Source: an uncultured Blautia sp. (GTDB taxonomy: Bacteria; Bacillota; Clostridia; Lachnospirales; Lachnospiraceae). Taken from it: a stretch of 33,310 bases of DNA. The DNA lies in contig NZ_CAKRNY010000040.1 in assembly GCF_934371575.1 (NCBI RefSeq), positions 1-33,310 on the forward strand, written 5' to 3'. Every line of letters begins with the position of its first letter. The first letter of the stretch is position 1. The notes below the pieces were generated by a model. That model was given only the letters and a program-made list of their open reading frames with translations, ran no database searches and was not told the DNA's origin. Position numbers and translations under genes: made by a program. Below are positions 19,842 to 27,610 of the stretch, one piece after another.

Positions 19842-19847
19842 ATCTTA
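19842..19847 (-). promoter_or_regulatory. Extended -10 element for the two-component operon
   Basis: The minus strand reads TGTGCTAAGAT, an extended -10 (TGnTAAGAT), about 70 bases before the regulator start. No convincing -35 lies at 17 bases, so activation or weak constitutive use is possible. Confidence 0.3.
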
Positions 19848-19911
19848 GCACAGGCTTATGATGATTTTGTGAACGCTAGCACATTTTCTGACAGATGACT
19901 TTTTTTCTGTT

Positions 19912-19939
19912 TTGTGCTATTCTAAGTACAGTGTAAAAT
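19912..19939 (+). promoter_or_regulatory. Promoter candidate for the 77-residue gene
   Basis: TTGTGC (19912-19917), 16 bases, then TAAAAT (19934-19939), 31 bases before the ATG. It diverges from the two-component operon. Confidence 0.35.
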
Positions 19940-19970
19940 ATAAATCAATTTTTGAAAAGAGGGAATTCAC

Positions 19971-20204
19971 ATGCGTCAGGAAAGTTTTAAAATGGAGCGT
20001 CCGGGACTGGTGAAGCCAGGAGATAAGATTCAGATCACAGAATATCAGTCCTACATGAACTACAGCTATATCATTGAGCCTGCTGTAGCCATGTCCGGCT
20101 GCTATCCGAACTCACAGAGAATCAAGGCAAAGGAAGGAACCATTGTCAGTGTGGAAAAGGCACCGCTTAGCGGTTATGTGGTAATCGCTGAATTTGAGGA
20201 ATAG
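19971..20204 (+). CDS. Unknown 77-residue protein
   Basis: I do not recognise this protein. It is soluble, with no signal peptide or membrane helix, and looks all-beta: the GLVKPGDKIQITEY stretch and the C-terminal EGTIVSVEKAPLSGYVVIAEF could form a small SH3-like barrel. One cysteine lies in MSGCYPNS. GAGGG precedes the ATG by about eight bases, and a hairpin terminator follows the stop directly, so it is a complete single-gene unit. Its base composition matches the core rather than the island that follows. A role linked to the divergent two-component system is only a positional guess. Confidence 0.75.
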   Translation: MRQESFKMERPGLVKPGDKIQITEYQSYMNYSYIIEPAVAMSGCYPNSQRIKAKEGTIVSVEKAPLSGYVVIAEFEE

Positions 20205-20213
20205 CTGTACTTA

Positions 20214-20256
20214 GTCAGGGACTCCCTAAAGGGGGCCCTGACGGTTTTCATTTTTT
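20214..20256 (+). terminator. Terminator after the 77-residue gene
   Basis: GTCAGGG (20214-20220) pairs with CCCTGAC (20236-20242), with an inner CCCT/GGGG pairing, and GGTTTTCATTTTTT follows. It also marks the edge between core and accessory sequence. The opposite-strand gene stops inside the T tract. Confidence 0.75.
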
Positions 20257-21234
20257 CTTATCAGACTTTATTACATCTGTAGCTATCGCTAATTCTTTTA
20301 CTGCCTTATAAATTATAAAAGAAATCAGCAGGAAACCAATTATTGTTGTTACACCTGCGTTTGCAATACAAATATCCACAAGCCAAATATCAATCTCATG
20401 CTGCTGCATAAAATACAGCCACAAACAAATAACAAGCAACGACAGTAATAGTAAATCACACCACCATACTACAGGATATTTCCGAAAAATAGTGGCATTC
20501 GGGTCATCAGTTGATTTAAAATTCAATTTCGTCATCTTGCCTACACAGAAAAGGAACAGAAAAATAAGATTAAATATACATAACCCCCATATTAAACCAG
20601 TCGCAAGTACTTTCATAATTGGAATTTCATTTATAGAAAAAATATTATCCAAAGAACTGATTCCACCAAAAATCAAAAAAGCGAGTGCCGTAAAAATACT
20701 TACCATTGTCAATAACTGTGCATTCATTTCTTTGGTCATCTCTTCTTTATAAGATGAAATCTGGTGCTTAAACTTCTCATTATATTCATCGTCCGTCTGT
20801 TTCAGTACTTTATATTGCTGATTTGCAAGATTTACGTGATCCCAGATCTTCAAAACAGCTTTTTTCGTATCATCCACAATCCGCTTATTTGTACCTTCCT
20901 TTAATGCTATTTTTCTATTAGCAATCACATCCTGATTTAATGAATACGAAACCAGCGCATCCAAATTAGACATCAATGTACCGATCAACTCTTCTTCCTG
21001 TGAATTCTCATACGCTGAATATATGATATTACTTATAGGTGAATACAGAATGCGATCATACTGCATGATATATCTTTGTAACTCATCAAAAGCTTTCTCT
21101 TTGCTGAATTCATCATGCTTCACTACCAAATGATTAAAGAAATCATTAATTGCTCCCTGCATTGCCTGTGTATTTTCTTCCTGTCTACAATCTTCTGATT
21201 CGTTCTTACCCTTTTCCAGATCAATCGCCGGCAT
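20248..21234 (-). CDS. Four-helix membrane protein, probable Panacea-paired toxin
   Basis: This 328-residue protein has a soluble helical N-terminal domain (about 1-130) and a coiled coil (about 130-172). Four membrane helices follow, near 172-194, 207-232, 256-277 and 285-312, with a lysine-rich end. A coiled coil running into paired helices (LLTMVSIFTALAFLIFGG) is a pattern common in membrane-acting effectors of defence and toxin-antitoxin systems. It starts two bases after the Panacea antitoxin gene, and its ribosome binding site is the antitoxin's final GAGGAGGAA codons, so translation is coupled. Panacea antitoxins are known to neutralise unrelated toxins, including membrane-active ones. 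I recognise no named domain; toxicity is inferred from the pairing. Confidence 0.65.
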   Translation of the reverse strand: MPAIDLEKGKNESEDCRQEENTQAMQGAINDFFNHLVVKHDEFSKEKAFDELQRYIMQYDRILYSPISNIIYSAYENSQEEELIGTLMSNLDALVSYSLNQDVIANRKIALKEGTNKRIVDDTKKAVLKIWDHVNLANQQYKVLKQTDDEYNEKFKHQISSYKEEMTKEMNAQLLTMVSIFTALAFLIFGGISSLDNIFSINEIPIMKVLATGLIWGLCIFNLIFLFLFCVGKMTKLNFKSTDDPNATIFRKYPVVWWCDLLLLSLLVICLWLYFMQQHEIDIWLVDICIANAGVTTIIGFLLISFIIYKAVKELAIATDVIKSDKKK

Positions 21235-21236
21235 AC

Positions 21237-21665
21237 TTATTCCTCCTCAAAATAATCCTTAATGCTCTCTGGCGTAATAACTTTGTCAAAAGATCTATAT
21301 GCCTTTTTCCAGGGAGTCTGATTATGAGTAATCTCTACCAGCTTTGATGCGGAATACTTAGCACATTCATCAATAATTCCATCCATAATCTCAATATCTT
21401 TTGTCGGAATTCTGCAAATTGTTCCCGTCAAAAAATAAGGTATGCTTGCACTTCCATATACTTTATAACGATGATATACCACTGGAACAACCGGGCCAAA
21501 ATCCCATGCCTCAATTTCTTCTGCAAAACATACATGACCTGTAGTAACCAAAAACTCGGCCTGTACAAAATACAATATTTTTTGCAATTTCAAATTACTA
21601 ATTGGCCTTCCAAGTTTATTACAGCGATTAATAATATGCTCTGCGACAGTTAATGCCCTATACAT
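21237..21665 (-). CDS. Panacea-domain (SocA/DUF4065-like) antitoxin
   Basis: This 142-residue protein carries the Panacea domain also called SocA-like or DUF4065. The signature is NLKLQKILYFVQAEFLV followed by EIEAWDFGPVVPVVYHRYKVYG. This domain serves as a promiscuous antitoxin and, in SocA, as a protease adaptor. Here it comes first in a two-gene unit, ahead of a four-helix membrane protein, the usual antitoxin-toxin order. The ribosome binding site is modest (AAAGGG, 12 bases before the ATG). The promoter at 21752-21780 contains a near-perfect LexA box, so the pair should respond to DNA damage if the host LexA uses that site. Confidence 0.88.
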   Translation of the reverse strand: MYRALTVAEHIINRCNKLGRPISNLKLQKILYFVQAEFLVTTGHVCFAEEIEAWDFGPVVPVVYHRYKVYGSASIPYFLTGTICRIPTKDIEIMDGIIDECAKYSASKLVEITHNQTPWKKAYRSFDKVITPESIKDYFEEE

Positions 21666-21751
21666 AATGTCATGCCCTTTCTACTTTACATATCCCTTTT
21701 TAATTATAATATGCTTTAATATAGCTTGAATATATAATCATCATGTTCACA

Positions 21752-21780
21752 ATTATAGAACACACGTTCGTGTATGTCTA
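21752..21780 (-). promoter_or_regulatory. Promoter of the Panacea pair
   Basis: The minus strand reads TAGACA (21775-21780), 17 bases, then a perfect TATAAT (21752-21757). Transcription should start near 21745, about 80 bases before the antitoxin ATG. The spacer is filled by a LexA-type box. An 11-base direct repeat, ATGTTCACAAT, lies on either side (21743-21753 and 21788-21798). Confidence 0.65.
21757..21770 (-). promoter_or_regulatory. LexA (SOS) box in the Panacea promoter
   Basis: The minus strand reads CGAACGTGTGTTCT. It matches 13 of 14 positions of the Gram-positive LexA consensus CGAACRNRYGTTYG. It sits in the promoter spacer and overlaps the -10 by one base, where a bound repressor would block transcription. 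Confidence 0.6.
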
Positions 21781-21805
21781 TTGGTAAATGTTCACAATAA
21801 TCGTT

Positions 21806-22110
21806 TTAAAACTTCAGATAGATAACTCCATGATTCCCCTGTCCCAACAGCAAGGGATACTTCTTTTTCTCACCATTGTCATTCGCAATCTCATGCACTG
21901 TAGAAATAATCGGCTTCTCCTTTGTACCAGACAGTTCTACATTGCAGATACCAAGATCAGTAAGCATCATTTCTTTTAAAATGCGCTGCTTTCCTTCGCC
22001 ACCTTTTCGGATCGCGACAATATCATTGTTTTATCCGTAGCTGCCTTCATGCTGATAATGGCAGTCTCTTTTATTGAACGATGATTTGTTACCGAAAACA
22101 GAAGCAACCT
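21806..22110 (-). pseudogene. Frameshifted remnant of an unknown gene
   Basis: The stretch 21666-22258 has no intact gene. On the minus strand one frame reads ETAIISMKAATDKTMILSR and ends early. A second frame takes over near 22000-22010 and reads GGEGKQRILKEMMLTDLG and on to GQGNHGVIYLKF before a stop at 21806-21808. The two halves look like one protein of roughly 90 or more residues split by a single-base shift. No start codon with a ribosome binding site is visible. I do not recognise the family. Confidence 0.35.
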
Positions 22111-22192
22111 GGCAAATCCTCCTCACATATTTGCTTTCTGATACTATTGACATCATTATACTCAGCAAATTTTCCACAGTCAAGTTTCCCGC

Positions 22193-22241
22193 AATATTTG
22201 GGTTACTGTTCAGAGATTAGCTGGACAGTAACCCAAATATT
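22193..22241. repeat. Perfect 17-bp inverted repeat (hairpin)
   Basis: AATATTTGGGTTACTGT (22193-22209) and its exact inverse (22225-22241) enclose a 15-base loop. It lies 17 bases past the stop of the 164-residue minus-strand gene. No run of T follows on either strand, so it is not a standard terminator. It could be a mobile-element end, a REP-like element or an mRNA-stabilising hairpin. Confidence 0.8.
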
Positions 22242-22258
22242 TCAAATAAATACTACTT

Positions 22259-22753
22259 TCATCGTTTCCAATCATCAGCAAAATCAAACACATTCAATGA
22301 TACTGCTTTTGAGTCTGTATTTTTACTATCTTTCTTATTCTCATTAATACCAATTGCATAAACCAGATACATAAGTGCCTCTCTCGCTAGGACAAGAAGG
22401 CGCATAGTAAACTTTTCAAACGCACTTTCATCTAAATGATAGAAGACTAAAAAAGTCTCAGATGGATTTGGTATGTACTTCAATGCTTTCCGAAAGTATA
22501 ACATAGCTGATTTACGATACTCAACAATATCGTGATCCAGATAATTCTTCCCTTCTCGATGTAGCTGATTGGCAAGTTCTCCACATATTGTTCCTAAATA
22601 ATAAAAAATAGGGGCATATTCTGGAGTATCATGCTCATTTGCAAAAGCTTTTAAACCTGGAAGATATGAAATCATTCCTTCAAAATCTTTCTTGAATAAA
22701 AACTCATCAATCTCATGTGCAAATCTGTCACACTCTTTTGAAAATTTCAACAT
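22259..22753 (-). CDS. Helical, TPR-like hypothetical protein
   Basis: This 164-residue soluble, alpha-helical protein has a middle that looks like a tetratricopeptide-type repeat (FYYLGTICGELANQL followed by YRKSAMLYFRKALKYIP). A further helical stretch, LAREALMYLVYAIGI, lies near the end. I recognise no named family. The ATG has no good ribosome binding site. The frame stays open upstream without a start codon into the end of the 757-residue gene, including KLFESRGARKTVERM just before the ATG. The true start may therefore be unusual, or the gene may be a truncated or fused remnant. It lies 55 bases after the large membrane protein gene on the same strand and is probably co-transcribed. Confidence 0.5.
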   Translation of the reverse strand: MLKFSKECDRFAHEIDEFLFKKDFEGMISYLPGLKAFANEHDTPEYAPIFYYLGTICGELANQLHREGKNYLDHDIVEYRKSAMLYFRKALKYIPNPSETFLVFYHLDESAFEKFTMRLLVLAREALMYLVYAIGINENKKDSKNTDSKAVSLNVFDFADDWKR

Positions 22754-22808
22754 TCTTTCTACCGTCTTTCTAGCACCACGGCTTTCAAATAATTTTATAG
22801 GATATTCG

Positions 22809-25082
22809 TCAAAGTTTCGGTATATACTTCTTCCATATCTCCTTCGCGTTCCCTTCCCTCATAATTGTCTGCCCAACCTCAATCGCAAACGGGATCATGC
22901 TATAAAATAAAAGGGCGACAACGGAACTAATATTTTGAAGCTGTAAATGCCGTTCCAATCCTTTCAGTTCCATACGGGCAATTTGATTTTCTCCCAATTT
23001 TTCCACTTCTTTCTGATACTTTTTCAGTGCTTCCACGTTATTTAAAAGACAATACTCCAAAATCCAGACGATCAACAAAACCAGGGAAACAAGTATAACT
23101 AATGTATCCATCCAGTTATGCTTTCCGCTCTCATTCAATGTCATAAAATAGACAGGAAACTGACCGATAAGAACTGCAATCAATGTTCCTAAGAATCCAT
23201 TCTGCAAAACACCCTCTTCCGGTGTAGTAGTCGCAATCTGAGTGTACGCAATCTCTGGGCAAACGGCTCTGGCAAACAACCAGGGAATCAATACCAGTGT
23301 AATCACCATGCCCAATACGCCAATCATCATATATTCAATATTATATCCTGCTCCATCTGCCTCACACACTGGAAAAACACAAACGCCAATATTAAACATA
23401 CAACCTGCAAAAATAATAAAACTGGCAACTTTTACCTTTCCCTTGTGGCTTCGTATTCCACGTATACGAAATAGATTCGAATAAAAACTTTCACTGACCA
23501 TAAAGGAACTTCCGAGCATCAGAATCAGTACGCATAGGTTTACAATATCAAACTTTATTGTTAACGGTGTCCTTATTTCTTTCAAAAGCAAAAACAACAT
23601 CGCATATGTACACAGTGCAATCCCATAAACTATCACCGTGTAAATTTTTCTATTTATCGTATAAATATTTTTTACCATTCCTAAAACGAAAAGCAGTATC
23701 AATAAGACAACGCCATATATGCATACAATACGACTAATCCAGTTTAATTCCAGCTTAATATAAAGATCATTTACCTGTATATAATTCTGCATGATCAAAA
23801 CAAGATAAATAACTCCCCCAATTGCAGACATAACAATCAGAAAATACACACTTTTTTTCACAGCACTTAATTCTGATTTCGGTGTTATCTTTTCTTTATT
23901 CGAGTCCTCCGTTTCTTTTACATATGCGAAATTCCTTTGCACGGCTACATTTATAAGCTTACCCAAAATTAAATTTAAGATGAACGCCACTGCACTATCT
24001 ATTACTTCTCCAACCTGCATATCCAAAAACAATAAAACACTTCCAGCAGCTATCTGCATGAGCAACCCTGTTATTGCATAAGCCATTACTTCTTTATTAA
24101 TTTCGCTGTTCTCTTTTTCAGCCACCTTCTTCAGACAGACTCTGTTAAATTTGCAGGAAGCAATCAAGGAAAATAAGATTCCAATTATAAGCAATGCTAT
24201 TTTCAACCATGTATCTTGAATCGATATAATTGCAAAATCAAGAAACAAAACAGGTGCACCTACTATAATTCCCTTTTTCATAAAATTTGCAATTCTCTCT
24301 CCACGAGGAATTAAATACACAAATACTAACGCAAAATTACCTATAGCCAGAATATCCATTTTGCTACATCTGCCAACAATAACCAGACAGACGCCTAAAG
24401 CCGCAAGAATTCCAGAAACTGCACATATTGTGAGCTCACCAGCCTCAGATTCTTTCTTTATTTTTCTTACACAAATTATACACAAACTCACCACAATACT
24501 CAGCACTGCTGCAATAAAGAGCAACGGAACCTTTTCTTTCCCAGGCGTAATATAATCATCCAGACAATGCAGCATCAGAAACAAGGCTCCGGCGAACCAT
24601 ATGATAAAATTACATAATAATACAGATGGACTGTTCTCTTTTTCTGATTTTTCCCAGATGTATTGGGACAGCAGTCTTCCCAGAATACCAAACATAAGCA
24701 CAAAAAAGAATGCATGCCAAAAACCGGCAACATTAAAATAATGTACCTCCGGTATGGTCCAGTTCAACACAATATTATCATCCAGCAACCAGCTTACCTG
24801 AACCCCAAAGCCCAATAACCCCGTACATACTCCGATTATGAAATACCTCTTTTTATCATCAGATTTTCTCACATACCTGCAAATATAATATAATGCCCCG
24901 GTCAGCAACGGCAAACAGATTCCGTCGCCCCAGGTAGCTGCCTTATAATAATACAAACCATAAAGTTCCCCATTTCTTGGAAGGACATTCCACCATACAT
25001 TCATGCTGACGAAACCTAGCAAAAAAACTATAAATCCGACTGAAAAACTTTTCATTATTTGGTTTTTTGGTTGTTTTTTCAT
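22809..25082 (-). CDS. Large polytopic membrane protein of unknown function
   Basis: This 757-residue protein is almost entirely membrane helices, roughly 18 by eye, with short loops and one longer charged loop around residues 385-410. The C-terminal 80 residues are more hydrophilic (KKYQKEVEKLGENQIARME) before a last helix, SVVALLFYSMIPFAIEVGQ. No transporter signature, catalytic motif or known family is evident. GGGAGG precedes the ATG. It is A+T-rich like its neighbours and unlike the core genes. A transporter, a sugar-polymer enzyme related to the adjacent UDP-sugar genes, or a membrane component of a defence module are all possible. Confidence 0.7.
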   Translation of the reverse strand: MKKQPKNQIMKSFSVGFIVFLLGFVSMNVWWNVLPRNGELYGLYYYKAATWGDGICLPLLTGALYYICRYVRKSDDKKRYFIIGVCTGLLGFGVQVSWLLDDNIVLNWTIPEVHYFNVAGFWHAFFFVLMFGILGRLLSQYIWEKSEKENSPSVLLCNFIIWFAGALFLMLHCLDDYITPGKEKVPLLFIAAVLSIVVSLCIICVRKIKKESEAGELTICAVSGILAALGVCLVIVGRCSKMDILAIGNFALVFVYLIPRGERIANFMKKGIIVGAPVLFLDFAIISIQDTWLKIALLIIGILFSLIASCKFNRVCLKKVAEKENSEINKEVMAYAITGLLMQIAAGSVLLFLDMQVGEVIDSAVAFILNLILGKLINVAVQRNFAYVKETEDSNKEKITPKSELSAVKKSVYFLIVMSAIGGVIYLVLIMQNYIQVNDLYIKLELNWISRIVCIYGVVLLILLFVLGMVKNIYTINRKIYTVIVYGIALCTYAMLFLLLKEIRTPLTIKFDIVNLCVLILMLGSSFMVSESFYSNLFRIRGIRSHKGKVKVASFIIFAGCMFNIGVCVFPVCEADGAGYNIEYMMIGVLGMVITLVLIPWLFARAVCPEIAYTQIATTTPEEGVLQNGFLGTLIAVLIGQFPVYFMTLNESGKHNWMDTLVILVSLVLLIVWILEYCLLNNVEALKKYQKEVEKLGENQIARMELKGLERHLQLQNISSVVALLFYSMIPFAIEVGQTIMREGNAKEIWKKYIPKL

Positions 25083-25157
25083 AAAAATATCCTCCCTTTA
25101 CTTTCGTACTTAATAATTCCCTATTTCCCTCTCTTTTAAGTTTTATCCTTATGCTAT

Positions 25158-25179
25158 ATTATACTATACTTGTATACAA
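25158..25179 (-). promoter_or_regulatory. Possible promoter and operator of the 757-residue gene
   Basis: The 316-base gap 25083-25398 separates divergent genes. On the minus strand a TATAAT (25158-25163) is preceded by the perfect palindrome TTGTATACAA (25170-25179), which fills the space between -10 and a poor -35. The palindrome could be a repressor site. Confidence 0.35.
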
Positions 25180-25295
25180 TTTAACAGGTTAATGTTTCTC
25201 CATAAAACTTTTTCACACACAACCTACACCATCAATATTACAAATTCCAGAATTGCTATTTTAAATAGAACTTTAACTTTTATTCTATATCTGTA

Positions 25296-25324
25296 TTGCT
25301 TCATTTCTCTTCTTATATTATTAT
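25296..25324 (+). promoter_or_regulatory. Promoter candidate for the XRE-dehydrogenase fusion gene
   Basis: TTGCTT (25296-25301), 17 bases, then TATTAT (25319-25324), leaving a leader of about 70 bases. The rest of the gap shows nothing else clear. Confidence 0.4.
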
Positions 25325-25398
25325 AAATAGCAGTTTAAGGAAACCGTTCAACTAATTATGCTACTTTAAATAACATTCATATTCAAACAGGTGATCAA

Positions 25399-26886
25399 AT
25401 GAAAAAAATATCAAAAGAACTTATGGCAGAGACCATCTCTACGAAAAGAAAAGAGAAAAATCTTTCCCAGTCTGCGCTTGCAGAGATAACCGGTATTAAC
25501 CGCTCCATGATCGGACGTGCAGAAAATAAAGAATTCATGCCTTCCGTAGAACAACTTCAGACTCTCGGTGAGGTACTGGGCTTCGAGGTTACAGACCTTT
25601 TTGTAGAAGAAGCTGCGGCGAAGGCAGAGCCATCCGGCAGCCCTGTATCAGTTAATAAGAAATATAATATTGCAGTAGCAGGTACCGGCTATGTGGGACT
25701 TTCTCTGGCTACTCTTCTTGCACAGCATAACCATGTTACTGCCGTAGATATCATTCCGGAAAAAGTAGAGCTGATCAATCATAAGAAATCTCCGATTCAG
25801 GATGATTATATTGAGAAATACCTTGCAGAAAAAGAACTGGATCTGACAGCTACTACAGATGGAGAAGCTGCATATCGGGATGCCGATTTCGTCATCATCG
25901 CTGCACCTACCAATTATGACAGTAAGAAGAATTTCTTCGACTGCTCAGCAGTGGAGGCTGTTATTGAACTGGTGCTGAAGGTGAATCCGGATGCAACCAT
26001 GATCATTAAATCCACAATTCCGGTAGGCTATACGAAGCAGGTACGCAGCCGTTACAATACCAGAAATATCATCTTCAGCCCGGAATTTCTCCGCGAATCC
26101 AAGGCTCTGTATGATAATCTTTATCCATCCCGTATTATCGTCTCCTGTGACGAAGATTCTGCTGAAAAAGCGCACATCTTTGCATCTCTCCTTCAGCAGG
26201 GTGCGATCAAGGAGAATATCGACACCTTATTTATGGGATTTACAGAGGCCGAGGCTGTGAAGCTTTTTGCAAATACTTACCTTGCACTTCGTGTCTCCTA
26301 CTTCAATGAGCTGGACACTTATGCAGAATCCAAGGGGCTGAATACACAGGAAATCATCAATGGTGTATGTCTGGATCCGCGAATCGGTACCCATTATAAC
26401 AATCCGAGCTTTGGATATGGCGGCTACTGCCTCCCGAAGGATACCAATCAGTTATTGGCTAATTTCCAGGATGTACCACAGAATATGATGTCTGCCATTG
26501 TGGAAAGTAACCGTACAAGAAAGGACTTCATTGCAGACCGTGTTCTGGAAATTGCAGGCGCATATGAAGCGAACAGCGATTGGGATATCAATAAAGAAAA
26601 AGAAGTCATCGTAGGTGTATACCGCCTCACCATGAAATCCAATTCCGACAACTTCCGCCAGTCCTCCATCCAGGGAGTTATGAAGCGAATCAAAGCGAAG
26701 GGTGCCACTGTGGTGATCTATGAGCCAACACTTCCTGCCGGATCTACCTTCTATGGCAGCCGTGTTATCGGTGATTTAAATGAGTTTAAGGCAATTTCCC
26801 AGACCATTATTGCCAACCGTTACAGCACTGTGCTGGATGATGTAAAAGACAAAGTATATACCCGCGACATTTTTTGCCGTGACTGA
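25399..26886 (+). CDS. UDP-glucose 6-dehydrogenase fused to an N-terminal XRE domain
   Basis: This 495-residue protein has two unlike parts. Residues about 8-65 form an XRE/HTH_3 domain ([20 protein letters not shown] and [13 protein letters not shown]). A short linker leads to a full UDP-sugar dehydrogenase from about residue 87. That part has the NAD motif [13 protein letters not shown], the [11 protein letters not shown] and SPEFLRES segments, and the catalytic Cys in [11 protein letters not shown]. It should oxidise UDP-glucose to UDP-glucuronate or act on a related UDP-sugar. The frame crosses the linker without a break. The DNA-binding part could let the enzyme control its own operon in response to sugar or NAD, which is inference. 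It is followed after 15 bases by the broken epimerase. Confidence 0.85.
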   Translation: MKKISKELMAETISTKRKEKNLSQSALAEITGINRSMIGRAENKEFMPSVEQLQTLGEVLGFEVTDLFVEEAAAKAEPSGSPVSVNKKYNIAVAGTGYVGLSLATLLAQHNHVTAVDIIPEKVELINHKKSPIQDDYIEKYLAEKELDLTATTDGEAAYRDADFVIIAAPTNYDSKKNFFDCSAVEAVIELVLKVNPDATMIIKSTIPVGYTKQVRSRYNTRNIIFSPEFLRESKALYDNLYPSRIIVSCDEDSAEKAHIFASLLQQGAIKENIDTLFMGFTEAEAVKLFANTYLALRVSYFNELDTYAESKGLNTQEIINGVCLDPRIGTHYNNPSFGYGGYCLPKDTNQLLANFQDVPQNMMSAIVESNRTRKDFIADRVLEIAGAYEANSDWDINKEKEVIVGVYRLTMKSNSDNFRQSSIQGVMKRIKAKGATVVIYEPTLPAGSTFYGSRVIGDLNEFKAISQTIIANRYSTVLDDVKDKVYTRDIFCRD

Positions 26887-26901
26887 TCAGGAGACAGCGA
26901 A

Positions 26902-27610
26902 ATGCAGAAAATCAATTTAAAAAATAAAACTGTTTTCATCACCGGTTCTGCCGGCTTCATCGGCAGCAATCTGGTACTGGAGCTTCTCAGAACCCAGTCT
27001 CCCATCAACATTGTGGGATTGGATAACATGAATGATTATTATGATGTTTCCATCAAGGAATGGAGACTTGCTGAAATCGAAAAATGTGCTGCCGAACACA
27101 CAGACTCCACTTATCGCTTTTATAAAGGGGATCTCTCTGACAAAACAATCATTGACCGGATTTTTGCAGATCACAAACCGGCTGTTGTGGTCAATCTGGG
27201 GGGCACAGGCCGGCGTTCGTTACTCCATTACCAATCCGGACGCATACATCCAGTCCAACATGATCGGCTTCTATAACATTCTGGAAGCCTGCCGCCACTC
27301 CTACGACAATGGCGCATCCGGAGTAGAGCACCTTGTATATGCCTCCTCTTCTTCTGTTTACGGAACCAATAAAAAAATCCCATACTCTACAGATGATAAG
27401 GTAGACAATCCGGTGTCTCTGTATGCTGCAACTAAGAAATCCAATGAGCTTATGGCTCACGCATACTCCAAGCTGTATAACATTCCATCTACAGGACTTC
27501 GTTTCTTCACAGTGTATGGACCTGCAGGAAGACCTGACATGGCATATTTCGGATTCACAAACAAGCTGTTAAACGGTCAGACAATTCAGATATTTAATTA
27601 TGGAAAGAAG
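26902..27610 (+). pseudogene. Nucleotide-sugar epimerase, frameshifted and 3'-truncated
   Basis: The remnant belongs to the NAD-dependent epimerase/dehydratase family, closest in style to UDP-glucuronate 4-epimerases. The first frame has the Rossmann motif VFITGSAGFIGSNLV and LDNMNDYYD. Near 27200 a run of six G (CTGGGGGGCAC) shifts the frame; the next frame resumes AQAGVRYSITNPDAYIQSN and carries SSSSVYG and the catalytic YAATKKSNE. Family similarity stops after IQIFNYGK (about 27605), where a protein of this kind should continue with RDFTY and about 100 more residues. Island sequence begins there. AGGAG precedes the ATG. It once acted with the dehydrogenase just upstream, converting its product, and is now inactive unless the shift is a sequencing error. 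The truncation is independent of that. Confidence 0.85.

Noticed and set aside
22193..22241. Hairpin as a normal intrinsic terminator
   Set aside because: No T run follows the stem on either strand.
27190..27210. Programmed frameshift in the epimerase
   Set aside because: There is no slippery heptamer with a stimulatory structure, and the gene is also truncated downstream, so decay or a sequencing error in the G-run is more likely.
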